Shown here one piece after another: positions 33,302 through 41,496 of a stretch of DNA of 58,605 bases. The stretch is from contig JASJCI010000027.1 of assembly GCA_030066085.1 (NCBI GenBank), positions 1-58,605 on the forward strand. Direction: 5' to 3'. The notes beneath the pieces were generated by a model. It did no database searches, had not been told where the DNA came from, and saw nothing but the letters and a program-made list of their open reading frames with translations. How positions within the stretch are numbered: position 1 is the stretch's first letter; every line of letters begins with the position of its first letter. Source of the DNA: Gammaproteobacteria bacterium. GTDB lineage: Bacteria > Pseudomonadota > Gammaproteobacteria > GCA-001735895. The translations under genes were made by a program, and so were the position numbers.

Positions 33302-36211
33302 CTAAAGGTAGTCGTTGATATCGACCTCGTCGCGTTGCTCGGGCACAAGGAACTCGTCGGCGTAATCCCGCCAGACGCCGCTTTTCAGGAACAGCGCGAA
33401 CAGGTCCGGGTCGATGTGCCGGTCATCGCGCATCTTGCCCAGGATGAACAGCGACTGGCTCAGTGTTTTCGCTTTCTTGTACGGCCGGTCGGACGCGGTC
33501 AGTGCCTCGAAGATATCGGCGATCGCCATCATGCGCGCGGGTATGGACATCTCGTCCGCGGTCAGGCGTTTCGGGTAACCCTTGCCGTCCATGGTTTCGT
33601 GATGACCGCCGGCAATTTCGGGCACATTGCGCAGGTGTTTCGGGTAGGGCAGCTTGTTCAGCATGATGATCGTCTGCACCATGTGATCGTTGATCTTGAA
33701 ACGTTCCTCGTGCGATAGCGTGCCGCGGCCCACCGACAGGTTATAGAGCTCGCCGCGGTTATACATATGCTCGGGAACGTCGAGCCGAAATCCCCACGGG
33801 TTGTCGACAGGCATGCGTTCGTGTTGCGGGCGCTTGATCACGTGCTCGGCCTTGTCGGCGAGCAGACACTCCTCCGTCGGCAACGAAATCGCTTCGCTGC
33901 GCTGCATGCGCTGCAGTTCCTCCCAGGATACCCCGAGCCGGTCATCGAGTGTTCGCCGCCATGTCCGTTGGCCGATCGTTTGCAGGCGCTCCAGGCGCGC
34001 CGGGTCCATGAATTCGCCGCCGAGGTTGCATTCGGCGACGAAGGCGAAATCGGCATCGAGCTCGGCAAGCTCTGTCGCGAGTCCGGTTTCAAGCGCGACA
34101 CGATCGCTGCCGTCGGCCACTTGCTGCCAGAAGCTGATTTCGGCATCACGCTTGAGCACCTCGAAACGCATCCGGACTTCGTGGATGCGGTCGTAGATGG
34201 TTTCCAGCTTGGTCGCCTTGTCGACAACGAATTCGGGGGTGGTTACTTTGCCGCAGTCGTGCAGCCAGCCGGCAATATGCAGCGCCTCCCAGTCATCTTC
34301 GTCGAGCCGGAAATCGGCGAACGGCGGTTCGCTGCTGTTGCAGGCGGCCTGCGCCAGCATAAACGTCAGCTCGGGCACGCGCGCGCAGTGGCCCCCGGTG
34401 TATGGCGACTTGGAGTCAATCGCGCCGGCGATCAACTTGATGAACGAATCGAACAGCGCCTGCTGCATTTTCAGCAGTTGCCGGCTTTCGATGCTAACCG
34501 CGGCGAAACCCGACAGTGCATTGACGAAGTCGATTTGCGCGCTGTGTTCCTGCTCCTGCCGCGATCCGCGCGGCGTCGAATACAACAAACACAGCAGTCC
34601 GATTTCCTCCTGCTTGCGGTTACGCAGGGGTACGGTCACCAGGGTTGCCTCTTCGACAGTGAGCAAATCCAGCAGGGGAATCAGCAGCGGCGGCGAGGAC
34701 CGGTCGAGGTCGACCACTCGCGGTCGATCGTCACTCATGGCCTCGACCAGTAAATGCTTACGGTCGAGTTCGATTTTGGGCAGCAGACCCCTGTTCATGG
34801 GTTCGCCCGCGCCGGAAAGTATCATTTCCGCCTGCAGCCCGGTTTCGTCGTCGTTGACCAGAAAACCGACCGCGGCATCGGCTTCCGCCACGCGCATGGT
34901 TTCGAGCGCGATCTCTGCCAGCAGTGCGTCGAAATTTTTTTCCCCGGCGAGCGAGTTGATCAGCGTAAGAAAGTGATTGATCGTGGTTTTGACCATGCGC
35001 ATTGCGTCGCCGAGCAATTCGACCTCGCTGATGAAGGAATGGGTTCGTAGCGGCGAGTCGAAATCGAAACGACGGATAGCGTCCGCTTCGCGTGCGAGCT
35101 CGCGCAGCGGCGTCGAAATGCGGCCGGCGACATACCAGACCAGGATGACACTGACGGCCAGGATAACCGCCGCGGTGACCAGCGACGATTGCCGCATCGC
35201 CAGCGCGTCGGCGAGTAAATCGCTTACCGGCGACACCATTACCAGGACCAGGCCGACGCGCGAATTCGGCGCGATCGCCTCGATTTTGCCGATCCAGCGC
35301 TGGCCGTCGAACTCGAAGTTGAGCCCGCCCGGTTCAGTACCGATTTCGCTGGCAAGATGTGCCAGCACCGGGTTGTCGATTGTATTGAATTGTGGCAACT
35401 CTTCGCCGGCTCCGATCAACGCCGGTAGTTGGTCCTGGTAGGCGAATATCCTGCCGTCCGCGGCCAGCAGTACCGCCTCGGAACCCGGTGAAACGCGGTA
35501 GCGGTCGATCGTCGCGGCGAACTGGTCGAGAGTAACGTCAGTGCCGATGACGACGCCGGGCTCGCTGGTCAGCTGGCTGATCGTGGTGCCCGGTTTGCGG
35601 ACGAAGTAAAACATGAAGGGTTTGACCGCGCCCGGCGTCGTATCGGCCTGTAAATACCACGGGCGCTGGCGCGGATCGTAGTCGGTATAGGTCGGCGGGT
35701 TACGGCGCAACTCGTTCAAACTGGTGTCGAAATACAGGCGCTCGAGGCGGCGGCCCTGTGCGCCCGCGCTTATGCTGTCGACCACATAGGCGGCGTCCGG
35801 CGGCGCGTCGAACTGCTCGCGCAGGTAATCCGAAACCAGCGGCCGCATAATAAAGTAATCGCCGTTGGCATAGCCTATCTGGATTCCCGTCACCGAATTG
35901 CTGTCGTTGAGGGCCTCGGCCAGCAGCGGCAGAAATTGCAGGCGCTCCGCCTGCGACGCGGCCCGAGGCAGCCGCGTTTTCGTCAATAGTTGCAGCGAGT
36001 GCACCAGCGGTCGGTAGGTGACCATGAAATCGAGCTGCGCCTCGCGGGTCAGGTGGTCGTATATTTTTCCAGCGTCCGACAGGATGATGTCGGAAGTCTT
36101 GTTGAAATTTTGCAGACTCAGCACGAGGCCCATGATCAGCACGAGAATGATGAACAGGGTACTGATCGTGATATGCAGCGACAGCCTGGGAGTGGGAGCG
36201 GTAGAAGTCAT
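33302..36211 (-). CDS. Membrane HD-GYP signalling protein (Cache, HAMP, GAF-like, HD-GYP)
   Basis: 969 residues from ATG 36211. N-terminal helix (TISTLFIILVLIMGLVLSL), an extracytoplasmic dCache-type sensor to about residue 340 (YTDYDPRQRPWYLQA), second helix (VTAAVILAVSVILVWYVAG), HAMP, a GAF-like domain (TVPLRNRKQEEIGLLCLLYS), then an HD-GYP domain. The HD pair is in HIAGWLHDCGKVTTPEFVVDK, the INDH and HHE in KINDHMVQ / GGHHETMDGKGYP, and ALTASDRPYKKAK follows. HD-GYP enzymes hydrolyse cyclic di-GMP, so this should lower it in response to an external ligand. About 150 residues are inserted between the HD motif and the LSHEER/INDH block. Monocistronic, flanked by REP-like clusters 4 and 5. 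Confidence 0.92.
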   Translation of the reverse strand: MTSTAPTPRLSLHITISTLFIILVLIMGLVLSLQNFNKTSDIILSDAGKIYDHLTREAQLDFMVTYRPLVHSLQLLTKTRLPRAASQAERLQFLPLLAEALNDSNSVTGIQIGYANGDYFIMRPLVSDYLREQFDAPPDAAYVVDSISAGAQGRRLERLYFDTSLNELRRNPPTYTDYDPRQRPWYLQADTTPGAVKPFMFYFVRKPGTTISQLTSEPGVVIGTDVTLDQFAATIDRYRVSPGSEAVLLAADGRIFAYQDQLPALIGAGEELPQFNTIDNPVLAHLASEIGTEPGGLNFEFDGQRWIGKIEAIAPNSRVGLVLVMVSPVSDLLADALAMRQSSLVTAAVILAVSVILVWYVAGRISTPLRELAREADAIRRFDFDSPLRTHSFISEVELLGDAMRMVKTTINHFLTLINSLAGEKNFDALLAEIALETMRVAEADAAVGFLVNDDETGLQAEMILSGAGEPMNRGLLPKIELDRKHLLVEAMSDDRPRVVDLDRSSPPLLIPLLDLLTVEEATLVTVPLRNRKQEEIGLLCLLYSTPRGSRQEQEHSAQIDFVNALSGFAAVSIESRQLLKMQQALFDSFIKLIAGAIDSKSPYTGGHCARVPELTFMLAQAACNSSEPPFADFRLDEDDWEALHIAGWLHDCGKVTTPEFVVDKATKLETIYDRIHEVRMRFEVLKRDAEISFWQQVADGSDRVALETGLATELAELDADFAFVAECNLGGEFMDPARLERLQTIGQRTWRRTLDDRLGVSWEELQRMQRSEAISLPTEECLLADKAEHVIKRPQHERMPVDNPWGFRLDVPEHMYNRGELYNLSVGRGTLSHEERFKINDHMVQTIIMLNKLPYPKHLRNVPEIAGGHHETMDGKGYPKRLTADEMSIPARMMAIADIFEALTASDRPYKKAKTLSQSLFILGKMRDDRHIDPDLFALFLKSGVWRDYADEFLVPEQRDEVDINDYL

Positions 36212-36414
36212 TGCGGGATCCGGACTTTTTCAGGTTACCGGCCGAGTAGCATGCAACCAGTTGCGGCGGACTCGTCGGGGTGGCGTCAGGCTATCACAGG
36301 CGCTCCGGCGCCGTCACGAGACGAAGGCGAAGCAAGCGAGGCCAGCGGCTGAAACGCGAGGCTCAGGAACCGGTTTGTGGCAGCGGCCCACAAGAACCAA
36401 AAAAGCAAAAAAGC

Positions 36415-36652
36415 AAAAAAGGGGACGGAGGGATTATTTCTTGACCAGTTTGGGCCATTCGTGGCCAGAAAATCAAGGTGCTACCGGACCCTGCATCCGT
36501 TTCGTTGCTGAATTTACGCCCACATTGCTCGATTGGCCGTCAAATGGTCGACATGCAGGGGATTTGCCCGGGAAAATTCGGCGCTGACGATTTCTCACCT
36601 CGGCAAGCCGACTCCGAATTGATCAAAAAATAATCCCTCCGTCCCCTTTTTG
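36415..36652. repeat. REP-like repeat cluster 5: inverted pair around a 170-base core
   Basis: A direct core (AAAAAAGGGGACGGAGGGAT) near 36415 and its inverse (AATAATCCCTCCGTCCCC) near 36630 face each other across about 170 bases. The inner flanks are TTGACCAGTT on the left and, read inverted, TTGATCAATT on the right, so the ends are similar beyond the core. This looks like a two-ended element (MITE- or REPIN-like) with a non-coding middle. No other gene lies in 36212-36692. Confidence 0.85.
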
Positions 36653-36692
36653 GGGGGGCGTGGCGATTACGGTTGTTGTCGTGTGCTGCGTA

Positions 36693-38228
36693 TTAGCCGC
36701 TGGCCGGTGGCGGGGTGTCCGAGCCTGTCGTCGGCGGTGCTGCCGATTTCTTGAAGAACGCGCCGTAGATGCTGCCACCGAGGGTCAGCACGCCGGCGAT
36801 CAGCAGGCCCAGCGCGATCGGGCGATCGAAAAAGCCGCTGAACTCGAAGTGCAGCATCTGCATCGCCTGCGCGAAAGTCTGTTCGCCGATCTTGCCGAGG
36901 ATCAGGCCGAGCACGATGCCGGCGATCGAGTAGCCGGAGCGGCGCAGGAAGAAGCCAACCACGCCGGCGAGGAACATGACGATGATGTCGATCGTGAGTC
37001 CGCGCACCGCGTAGGCGCCGACCGTTGCCAGCAGCAGGATCAGCGGCGCGAGGAACTGGAACGGGATCCGCAGCAGGTTGATGATGGTCTTGGTCTCGAG
37101 GAAGCCGATCAACAGGATCGAGCAATTGGCGAAAAACATCGCCGCGAACACCACCCACACGAGGTCGGCGCTGGTCAGGAATACCAGCGGGCCCGGCTGC
37201 ATGTCGTGCATCTGGAACACGCCGACCATCATCGCGGTCAGCGCACCTCCGGGCAGGCCCAGCGCCAGCAGCGGGATCATCGCCGCGCCGGTGGCGGCGT
37301 TGTTGGCGGTCTCGGACGAAATCACGCCCTCAAGTTTGCCCTTGCCGAATTCCTCCTTGTTTTTGGACCAGCGTACCGCTTCGTTGTAACCCATGAACGC
37401 TGCCAGCGTGGCGCCGATGCCGGGCAGGATGCCGCAGAAAAAGCCGATCACGATCGAGCGGATCACGGCGAACTTGTGCGCGATCAGTTCCGAAAGCGAT
37501 GGGAAATCCACGCTGAGCTTGGGCGCCTCGTAGGAGCCGCGCACCTTTTTCTCGGCCTGGACGAAAATCTCCGACACCGCGAAGAAACCGAGGATGGTCG
37601 GGATAAAGTGAATGCCGGCGAGCAGGTAGGGCATGTCGAAGTCGTAGCGTTCGATGCCGCCCACCGGGTCGAGCCCGACCACGGCGATCATCAGGCCGAT
37701 CAGGATCGACAGCCAGCCTTTCCAGAAAGTCTTGGCGCCGACCGAGGCCGCCACCGCCAGGCCGAAAAACACCAGCGCGAAGATTTCCGGCGGGCCGAAG
37801 GCCGAGATGGCCCAGTCCGCGATCGGCGCGGTGGCGGCCATCATGATGATGGTCGAAACCACGCCGCCGAGCGCCGAGCACATGACCGCGGCGCCGACCG
37901 CCTTGCCGGCCTGGCCGTTCTTGGTCATCGGATAGCCGTCGAACGCGGTCGGCGCGTTCTCGGGCGCACCCGGGATGTTGAACAGGATCGCGGTGATCGC
38001 GCCGCCGTAGACGCCGGTGCAGTACATCACCGAGAACAGCATGATGCCCTGCTCGGCCGACAGGTGCGCGGTAAACGGCAGCAGGATTGCCGCCAGCGTC
38101 AGCATGCTGACGCCCGGGATGGCGCCGAACAGCATGCCGCCGATGACGCCGCCGAGAAAGATCAGGATGTTGATCGGGTCGCTGAACAGCGTCACCGTGC
38201 CCTGTAAAAAATTATCGAATGCGTTCAT
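36693..38228 (-). CDS. tctA: TctA-family large membrane subunit of a tripartite tricarboxylate transporter
   Basis: 511 residues from ATG 38228, overlapping the stop of the tctB gene by one base (TAATG). About 11-12 hydrophobic segments and the TctA signatures GVIGGMLFGAIPGVSMLTLAA, YCTGVYGGAITAILFNIPGAP, GFFCGILPGIGATLAAFMGY, SSETANNAATGAAMIPLLALGLPG. The protein is the transport channel of TTT systems, which work with a periplasmic binding protein (TctC) and a small membrane protein (TctB) to import carboxylates, sulfonates or aromatic acids. Pro-rich end (SAAPPTTGSDTPPP) is unremarkable. Last gene of tctC-tctB-tctA. Confidence 0.92.
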   Translation of the reverse strand: MNAFDNFLQGTVTLFSDPINILIFLGGVIGGMLFGAIPGVSMLTLAAILLPFTAHLSAEQGIMLFSVMYCTGVYGGAITAILFNIPGAPENAPTAFDGYPMTKNGQAGKAVGAAVMCSALGGVVSTIIMMAATAPIADWAISAFGPPEIFALVFFGLAVAASVGAKTFWKGWLSILIGLMIAVVGLDPVGGIERYDFDMPYLLAGIHFIPTILGFFAVSEIFVQAEKKVRGSYEAPKLSVDFPSLSELIAHKFAVIRSIVIGFFCGILPGIGATLAAFMGYNEAVRWSKNKEEFGKGKLEGVISSETANNAATGAAMIPLLALGLPGGALTAMMVGVFQMHDMQPGPLVFLTSADLVWVVFAAMFFANCSILLIGFLETKTIINLLRIPFQFLAPLILLLATVGAYAVRGLTIDIIVMFLAGVVGFFLRRSGYSIAGIVLGLILGKIGEQTFAQAMQMLHFEFSGFFDRPIALGLLIAGVLTLGGSIYGAFFKKSAAPPTTGSDTPPPASG

Positions 38229-38944
38229 TACTGCAGCACCGTGACGACCCAGCTGCCGAAGCTGTAGAACGGCTCGATGTTACCCACGGGCAAACCGACG
38301 TAGAGAATGTTGACGAACATCATCAGCATGAAGCCGAATATCAGCGCCATGATCAGTGCCATCGGCTTCGCACGGCGCTCGCCAAACAGGTACATGACGC
38401 CGATGATGAAAAATGGCGCGATCGCGTAAAAGCCGAAGTCTTCCAGCAGCGAGGCGAAAAACAGCGGTAGCATCAGCATCACGCGCACGCGGTGGTGGCG
38501 GATGAAATAGACCACGATCGCGACCAGGATCGCGGCGATGATCAGGCGCCAGGTGTGCAGACCCGGATCGCCGGGTTCCGAAGTGCCCGCAAACCATTCC
38601 GGTACGCGCATGTAAATGAACGGAATAGACAGCAGCGCGAAGGTCGACAGGTACCATTTCACGGTTTCGTGATGAGCTTCGTGCGCGGCTTCCTCCGAGC
38701 CATCGTCGACCGCGGCGCTAATCATTTGCGACGATGATTCGTCGCCCTTGACGTAGTGATGAATCAACTGGCCGATCGCGGCAATCGCGATCAGCAGGAT
38801 GATTGCGCGCGGCCAGCCGGAAGCGCCGTACTTGTAGATCTCGATGTCGCGATCGAACTCGAACGAGTAGGCGTAGAGAAAAATGCACAGGCCGAGCCAG
38901 AACGCGGCTTCGACCAGGTGTCCGGGGCGGAGTTTACCCATCAT
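38228..38944 (-). CDS. tctB: TctB-type small membrane subunit
   Basis: 238 residues, ATG 38944 (a second ATG follows immediately). Longer than the usual 150-residue TctB: membrane helices at EAAFWLGLCIFLYAYSF, WPRAIILLIAIAAIGQLI, a charged cytoplasmic stretch (DDGSEEAAHEAHHET), then further helices (WYLSTFALLSIPFIYMRVPEW; LIIAAILVAIVVYFI; MLMLPLFFASLLEDFGF; AKPMALIMALIFGFMLMMFV). The DUF1468-like ends are recognisable, and position between tctC and tctA settles the role. The one-base stop/start overlap with tctA indicates coupling. A GC-rich repeat lies upstream, between this gene and tctC. Confidence 0.75.
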   Translation of the reverse strand: MMGKLRPGHLVEAAFWLGLCIFLYAYSFEFDRDIEIYKYGASGWPRAIILLIAIAAIGQLIHHYVKGDESSSQMISAAVDDGSEEAAHEAHHETVKWYLSTFALLSIPFIYMRVPEWFAGTSEPGDPGLHTWRLIIAAILVAIVVYFIRHHRVRVMLMLPLFFASLLEDFGFYAIAPFFIIGVMYLFGERRAKPMALIMALIFGFMLMMFVNILYVGLPVGNIEPFYSFGSWVVTVLQ

Positions 38945-38993
38945 GAGCGGCGGACTCGGAACCGAAAAGGCAAAAAATATTCCCGCTCACGGA

Positions 38994-39150
38994 GACGTCA
39001 TTCCGCATCGGCGGACCGCCGCGCAAGCGGCAATCTTTCCGCAATGACGTGCGATGAGTTTTGAGGTCCCCGCCTGAACGGCGATCCGCCGCTGCGGAAC
39101 GACCCGGAGAAACGGCAAGGTCCCCGCTTGCGCGGGGACGACTTGCTGCA
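38994..39150. repeat. GC-rich repeat inside the tctCBA unit
   Basis: Between tctC and tctB are copies of the second family: GACGTCATTCCGCATCGGCG, GCGCAAGCGGCAATC, GAGGTCCCCGCCTGAACGGC and CAAGGTCCCCGCTTGCGCGG. They lengthen the tctC-tctB gap to about 230 bases and could form hairpins in a shared transcript. Confidence 0.7.
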
Positions 39151-39174
39151 AAAGGTGTCATGATGACGCGGGCC

Positions 39175-40212
39175 TTACTTGACCTCGAGCCCCATTTCCT
39201 TGTAGACGTCGCGGTACTGTCCGATCGTGGTCGTGATCAGGTCGCGCGAACCCTGGGTATCGCGGAAGCTCTCGATCAGCGTCATGTACTTGCTCTCGTT
39301 GAACTTCTGGTAGCTTTCCTCGCAGTAGGCCTTCTGGAATGCCCACTGCAGCCACTCCAGGCGGTCTGCCGGGATGCCCTTGTGCACGTAGAAGCCGCGG
39401 AAACGGAACAGCGGATCGAAGTCGAGTGCGACGTCGGTCAGGCTGGGCACATCGGCGAAGGCCGACGGACGCTCCTTCAGGATCGTCAGGATCGGCTTGA
39501 ACTTGCCGGAATCGAGGAAGTTACGCACGTCGCCGGGTTGCTCGAACAGCGCGTCGACCTGGCCGCCGGCCAGCGCGCCGTAACGCGGAGCGCCCTTGTC
39601 GAACGAGATCTGCTGGATCTGCATGCCGGTGGCGTCGGTGATGAACTTCATCGTCACGCGCTCCATCGAACCTTCTTTCGACACGTTGGCGATGGTGGCC
39701 TTGCCGTTTTGCGCGGTCACCCACTCGACGAAAGATTCCCAGTCGTTGAAACGGGTCTCGTTGGCGCGGATGTAGATCTGCGAGAAAGTGATTTGCGAAG
39801 TGACCAGCGGGACCAGGTCTTCCGCCGGGTTGGGACGGCTCGAATCTAGCGCGTGCGCGCTGGCCGCGTCGTCGATGTGCTCGAGCACGGAGTAACCGTC
39901 TTTCGGTGTCGCCATGTAGGCGGTCATGCCGACCGTGCCGGAACCGCCGGGCTTGTGATCGCGGTTGATCGCCACGCCGGTCAGCTCGGTGACCGCCTGC
40001 GCCATGGCCTGGGCCACCTGGCCGGAACCGCCGGCCGGGCCGTAGGGTACGACCATGGTTAGCGCGCGCGCCGGGAAACCGCCGGGCTTGTCCATGCTGG
40101 CCGGCATGCTGTCGGTGGCACAGCTATGGCCCGCGGCAAACGCGGAACCGGAACTCAGGGTAATCAGGGCGAGTGAGGCAAAGCTGCCCGCCAGATACTT
40201 CTTCAGGGTCAT
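39175..40212 (-). CDS. tctC: TctC-type periplasmic substrate-binding protein
   Basis: 345 residues from ATG 40212 with a strong GGAGGAGT site. A signal peptide (SFASLALITLSSGSAFA) leads into a Bug/TctC fold: FPARALTMVVPYGPAGGSGQVA (the PxxPITMIVPY-type start), RDHKPGGSGTVGMTAYMAT, YIRANETRFNDWESFVEWV, SFDKGAPRYGALAGGQVDALF, and AFADVPSLTDVALDFD. These proteins capture an organic acid or sulfonate and hand it to the TctAB channel. Its neighbours on the other side (SYLF lipoprotein, dioxygenase, TauE) do not fix the substrate. First gene of the transport unit. Confidence 0.9.
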   Translation of the reverse strand: MTLKKYLAGSFASLALITLSSGSAFAAGHSCATDSMPASMDKPGGFPARALTMVVPYGPAGGSGQVAQAMAQAVTELTGVAINRDHKPGGSGTVGMTAYMATPKDGYSVLEHIDDAASAHALDSSRPNPAEDLVPLVTSQITFSQIYIRANETRFNDWESFVEWVTAQNGKATIANVSKEGSMERVTMKFITDATGMQIQQISFDKGAPRYGALAGGQVDALFEQPGDVRNFLDSGKFKPILTILKERPSAFADVPSLTDVALDFDPLFRFRGFYVHKGIPADRLEWLQWAFQKAYCEESYQKFNESKYMTLIESFRDTQGSRDLITTTIGQYRDVYKEMGLEVK

Positions 40213-40382
40213 TAGTACTCCTCCGAATTGTTGTACTTATGTACGCGCAAGCGCGCGCGGTTTTATTCAGACCCGCGATACTATAAAAGCCGCGTGGGCC
40301 TGTCTAGCTTTACGCGACAAACGCTTTTTCGGATCGATATCTTTCGAAATGGCCCGAAATGACCGCGTTGCGCAGGGAATCC

Positions 40383-40631
40383 TCAGTCGGAAGTATCTGC
40401 TTGCCGTCGTGGCGCCAACGCGTAACGCATCGACGAGGGTTGAAACAACGGGTGGAAACGATGACAGACCAGGACGCCGTCGCGCAGACAGTGGTCGGGG
40501 GCCTGCTGGCGGACCAGTTGATCGCCGCTGTTGCTGTACACCGCGATATAACCGTCGTGCGCGCCCAGCGGCGTGGCCAGGATCAGCCCCGCCAGCAACA
40601 GGCCTGGGCGCCATTGCCGGATGCCCCGCAT
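40383..40631 (-). CDS. Small secreted hypothetical protein, coupled to the SYLF gene
   Basis: 82 residues from ATG 40631, whose first base overlaps the TGA of the upstream gene (TGATG). It has a signal peptide (WRPGLLLAGLILATPLGA) and a short mature part, HDGYIAVYSNSGDQLVRQQA then CLRDGVLVCHRFHPLFQPS, with two cysteines. Coupling and signal peptide suggest it is real, but no family is recognised and the C-terminus is Arg/Pro-rich. The gap 40213-40382 has nothing else. Confidence 0.4.
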   Translation of the reverse strand: MRGIRQWRPGLLLAGLILATPLGAHDGYIAVYSNSGDQLVRQQAPDHCLRDGVLVCHRFHPLFQPSSMRYALAPRRQADTSD

Positions 40632-41257
40632 CAATTGAGCGTCTCGTCTTGCCAGAACTTGGTGCCCTTGATCGTGGCCTGCAGGGCGAGACCGGCCTCG
40701 GTGAGCTGGTAGAGGGTCATGTCATTTACCACGACCTCGCCGCCGTAAGCCCCGCCCTTGTCGCTGGCCTTGGCCGCCGCGTCGGCCTGGGCACCGAAGG
40801 TCCAGCCCTTGTCGACGAAACTGCGCATGCTTTCCTCGGTATGGAACACGAACACGATGCGAAAATCCTTGACGCCAAGCCCGAGGCCGATACCGACCTC
40901 ACCCATCTTCATGTAGGTGTTGCGGCCGCTGCGATTGTCGCGCGCGACACCGTAGCCGCCACCGAAGCTGGCCAGTACCAGATTGACGTTGGCGTTGCTG
41001 AACACCGCGTAGCCCGGTGACGCGGCAATTTGCGCGCGCACGTCGGGCTTGACGGCATACAGGTCCGTGAGCGTTTGCGTCCGCATCGAAAGGATTGCCC
41101 GGCGCTGTTCGTCCGGCGTGCTTCCGCCGGTCGTGGCGCAGCCCGAAACGCCCAGCAGCATGGCCAGCAGCGCAAGGGTAACAGGGCGAGCAGCCGCCCC
41201 GGATAATCCGTATGGCAGGCAGCTGCCGATGTTGAGATGAAAACCGCGATACCGCAT
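40631..41257 (-). CDS. SYLF/YSC84-domain lipoprotein
   Basis: 208 residues from ATG 41257. A long leader ends in the lipobox LGVSGCATTGG (Cys 40). The mature part is the SYLF (Ysc84) domain: LYAVKPDVRAQIAASPGYAVF, LVLASFGGGYGVARDNRSGRN, MKMGEVGIGLGLGVKDFRIVFVF, FGAQADAAAKASDKGG, and YQLTEAGLALQATIKGTKFW. Eukaryotic SYLF domains bind phosphoinositides; bacterial ones are periplasmic lipoproteins thought to bind lipids. The glycine-rich strand region and length are standard. It probably forms a transcript with the small secreted protein; relation to the dioxygenase gene upstream (240 bases away) is unclear. Confidence 0.85.
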   Translation of the reverse strand: MRYRGFHLNIGSCLPYGLSGAAARPVTLALLAMLLGVSGCATTGGSTPDEQRRAILSMRTQTLTDLYAVKPDVRAQIAASPGYAVFSNANVNLVLASFGGGYGVARDNRSGRNTYMKMGEVGIGLGLGVKDFRIVFVFHTEESMRSFVDKGWTFGAQADAAAKASDKGGAYGGEVVVNDMTLYQLTEAGLALQATIKGTKFWQDETLN

Positions 41258-41496
41258 TTCGATTCTCTCGGGTTGTAGTTATTCGTATGCTAACAGTCGA
41301 CCAGGATCGAAATCAGCGAACTAATTGATTTTCCGGGTCTGCGCCAGGTGGACTCGACATCAGTTCGCGCGGGCATTGGCGGCCCGGGATTTCTAGGCTA
41401 CCGGCGACCAGCCGGGCACGGCGGTTGCCGTCGGCAAACCGGCCAGCACCGACCGTGCATGTTCGGCGGTATTATGACAAATGCGTCGAGCTGTAT

